Source of the DNA: Puia sp.
Lineage (GTDB): Bacteria; Bacteroidota; Bacteroidia; Chitinophagales; Chitinophagaceae
Assembly (NCBI GenBank): GCA_031292515.1
Contig: JARLGZ010000275.1
Span: 91,548-155,547 of the forward strand
Direction: 5' to 3'
DNA length: 64,000 nucleotides
In this document: piece by piece, positions 62,359-64,000 of the stretch
Layout: every line of letters starts with the position of its first letter
Numbering within the stretch: the first letter of the stretch is position 1
Position numbers and translations under genes: made by a program
The notes under the pieces: model-generated
What the model was told of the DNA's origin: nothing
Databases searched by the model: none
Seen by the model: only the letters and a program-made list of their open reading frames with translations

Positions 62359-64000
62359 CTATTTCGTTTGTATGGGAGCGCCCTTTTCGGTTCCAGGGGA
62401 AGGGCTTTTCGCATATTGTTTTTCCCAGTCGTTCATTTGCATCAGCATCTGGTAACTGGAAAGGATATCCGCTGCAAATTCCAGCTGTTTATCGGACAGG
62501 TTGCCTCCTTTGCCTTGCACCGCCATCTGGGCGTTAATGGCCATCTGTTCGTCCGGCATAGGCTCTCCCAGGGATTTATAGTAGCGCAGCTGCTGGTCCA
62601 GGTCTTTCTTTATCGAGGCGGCCACTTTGCCTGCCAGTTTGAGATCCCCTGATTGATAGCAGGCTTCGAGGAATCTGAAAGAGAAATAATCCTGTAAATT
62701 GTTTTGGTTCGAAGTCATTCCGTAGGGGAAATTGCTCTCCCTGACGTGCTGATCAAAATGTTCCAGGATATTCCTTGCCGAATCTTTTTTACCAGCCGCG
62801 GCCAGGCTCATGGCAATCTGCGCATGGGCAAAACGAATACTATTCAGGTGGCGTCGGTTCTCTTCATCATAATAGACGCCCACTTTATCGGCGTTGCCGT
62901 AGGCAAATTTGTCCATGACAGTCTTATAAGAGACATCATTGTCTACCCCGCCGCTTTCAACCGGCACCAGCCGATAGGAGAGGCCCTGCAGACGGACGTA
63001 TTTCGACAGCCCCAGCTGTCCCAGTTCCTGGGGAGACGTAAAGCAGATCGGCCTTTTCCATTTGTTGGTAGCAATCACGGATAAGAGCGCCAGGTCGTTT
63101 TTCAGGAGATACTGGCGATCGGGCAGATCGATATGCAGTTCGCTTACTACGCTGTCTCCTTCATGCACCGTTCCGTTTGCGCGAACGGTTTGCAGGTCTA
63201 CGGGTACCGAAAATTTCTTTACCGGCAGGAAGTTTACCGGATCCCCCCCTTCACCGGGAGAACTGTATTTGGGATCGTCGCTGGCGACCACATTCTTTAA
63301 AATGTCATAGAGGTCATAATATCTATTTTTCTCAAAGCCGACCAACCTCTCATTGTAGTAGACCACGTTCCGGTTGTTGCCCTGTATCTGTTCGGGTGTG
63401 AAGATGACATCGAAGGGCGCGCTCTGGTTGATCTTATACCTGAGTTCGTTGATATACCAGTCGGTTCCCAGCAGCGTGTTTACCACGACACGGACATCGG
63501 GACGGATGCCTTCCACTTCCTGGGCATACCAGAGCGGGTAGGTGTCGTTGTCCCCAAAAGAGAACAGGATGGCGTTTGCCGGACAACTCTCCAGGTAGTC
63601 TTTTGCCAGGTCCCGTGCCAGGGTCTTCTTACCGCGGTCGTGGTCGTCCCATTCCTGGCTTCCCATCAGGACGGGTACGGCCAGCAGGCAGAGGCCGGCG
63701 GCGGCATAGTTGGCGGCGGCGCCTTTGGCTTTCAGGAAGCTCAGTTTTTGGAATTGCTCCTTGACCCAGATATAGCCCAGGCCGATCCAGATGGCGAAGG
63801 CATAGAAGGATCCCGCATAGGCATAATCCCGTTCACGGGGCTGGAGACCGGCCTGGTTTAGGTAGACGACGATGGCGAAGCCGGTGAAAAAGAAGAGCAG
63901 CCCGGTCACCAGGAAGTCTTTTGGCTGCCGGTTCCAGTGGAAGACCAGCCCGATCATCCCCAGGATGAAGGGGAGCATATACATCCGGTTATAGGACTTG
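62359..64000 (-). CDS. DUF2723 family membrane protein (5' partial)
   Basis: The frame is open to the window edge, so the N-terminal membrane half is missing (family members are about 1000 residues). The visible ~546 residues start in the last membrane helices (MLPFILGMIGLVFHWNRQ; AAGLCLLAVPVLMG) and contain the loop NQAGLQPRERDYAYAGSFYA typical of DUF2723. Next is a soluble domain with NAILFSFGDNDTYPLWYAQE and a helical C-terminus. The family resembles protein O-mannosyltransferases and is thought to glycosylate exported proteins or lipids; this is inferred from fold similarity. Confidence 0.9.
   Translation of the reverse strand, partial: KSYNRMYMLPFILGMIGLVFHWNRQPKDFLVTGLLFFFTGFAIVVYLNQAGLQPRERDYAYAGSFYAFAIWIGLGYIWVKEQFQKLSFLKAKGAAANYAAAGLCLLAVPVLMGSQEWDDHDRGKKTLARDLAKDYLESCPANAILFSFGDNDTYPLWYAQEVEGIRPDVRVVVNTLLGTDWYINELRYKINQSAPFDVIFTPEQIQGNNRNVVYYNERLVGFEKNRYYDLYDILKNVVASDDPKYSSPGEGGDPVNFLPVKKFSVPVDLQTVRANGTVHEGDSVVSELHIDLPDRQYLLKNDLALLSVIATNKWKRPICFTSPQELGQLGLSKYVRLQGLSYRLVPVESGGVDNDVSYKTVMDKFAYGNADKVGVYYDEENRRHLNSIRFAHAQIAMSLAAAGKKDSARNILEHFDQHVRESNFPYGMTSNQNNLQDYFSFRFLEACYQSGDLKLAGKVAASIKKDLDQQLRYYKSLGEPMPDEQMAINAQMAVQGKGGNLSDKQLEFAADILSSYQMLMQMNDWEKQYAKSPSPGTEKGAPIQTK

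Noticed and set aside
1..64000. CRISPR arrays, tRNA/rRNA genes, insertion sequences, prophage genes
   Set aside because: None was recognised on either strand; TGAGT-type repeats lack spacers and are not CRISPR.

Overview
The window looks like a chromosomal segment of a Bacteroidota, most likely a Chitinophagaceae-type soil bacterium. Evidence from the sequence: base composition near 50% GC with A+T-rich intergenic patches; promoter elements of the Bacteroidota type (TAnnTTTG) and almost no Shine-Dalgarno sequences; and phylum-typical genes, namely a CarboxypepD_reg/TonB-dependent receptor, a WbqC-like protein, DUF2723, DUF5683 beside parAB and dapB, double-FtsX permeases, PorT-like barrels, and GH3/GH20 enzymes with signal peptides. 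No tRNA, rRNA, CRISPR array or complete insertion sequence was seen.

Layout. 0-10 kb: the C-terminal half of an RND efflux pump, a decayed DJ-1/PfpI gene with two in-frame stops, a WbqC-like gene with an A+T-rich 5' end, a BlaI/M56 (BlaR1-like) regulatory pair behind a perfect dyad, a sterol desaturase-family hydroxylase, the membrane pyrophosphatase HppA, and about 1 kb of unexplained structured non-coding DNA. 10-19 kb: a GMC oxidoreductase with its gluconate-dehydrogenase subunit 3-like partner, an S41 peptidase, a MacB-type permease and an ABC exporter with an unusual insertion and acidic tail. 19-27 kb: a Tat-exported sugar isomerase, a GH3 glucosidase, a zinc peptidase, a small operon ending in a 15-codon ORF, and a PLP enzyme divergent from a thiolase across a 20-bp palindrome. 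27-31 kb: a small accessory-looking patch with two XRE regulators, orphan proteins, a HEPN/nucleotidyltransferase protein and an Rrf2 regulator.

31-47 kb is mostly housekeeping: dapB, DUF5683, parB, parA, an FMN reductase, a metallophosphoesterase, two tandem outer-membrane barrels with matching promoters, lon, a receiver-only response regulator, bioB, an M42 peptidase, a UbiA-like protein, a lipoprotein, a LuxE-like gene behind 19-bp repeats, and a Gfo/Idh/MocA oxidoreductase.

47-60 kb is a complete assimilatory sulfate-reduction locus on the minus strand. In order of transcription it holds cysH (APS reductase type), cysD, cysN, cobA, cysJ, cysI, then a TonB-dependent receptor and a protein that fuses a siroheme-synthase domain to a TauE/SafE-type transporter. 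Together these activate sulfate to APS, reduce it to sulfite and sulfide, make the siroheme for CysI, and probably move sulfur compounds across both membranes. The most interesting signal is here. Two short ORFs, each behind a perfect TAnnTTTG box, precede the two halves of the locus, and both carry runs of cysteine codons (CCSNTCCCC at the end of one, GCCC in the other). They look like polycysteine leader peptides that would let the ribosome sense cysteine supply. A repeated TGAGT-rich element also follows three stop codons in this cluster. The window ends with a GH20 hexosaminidase and a 5'-truncated DUF2723 gene.
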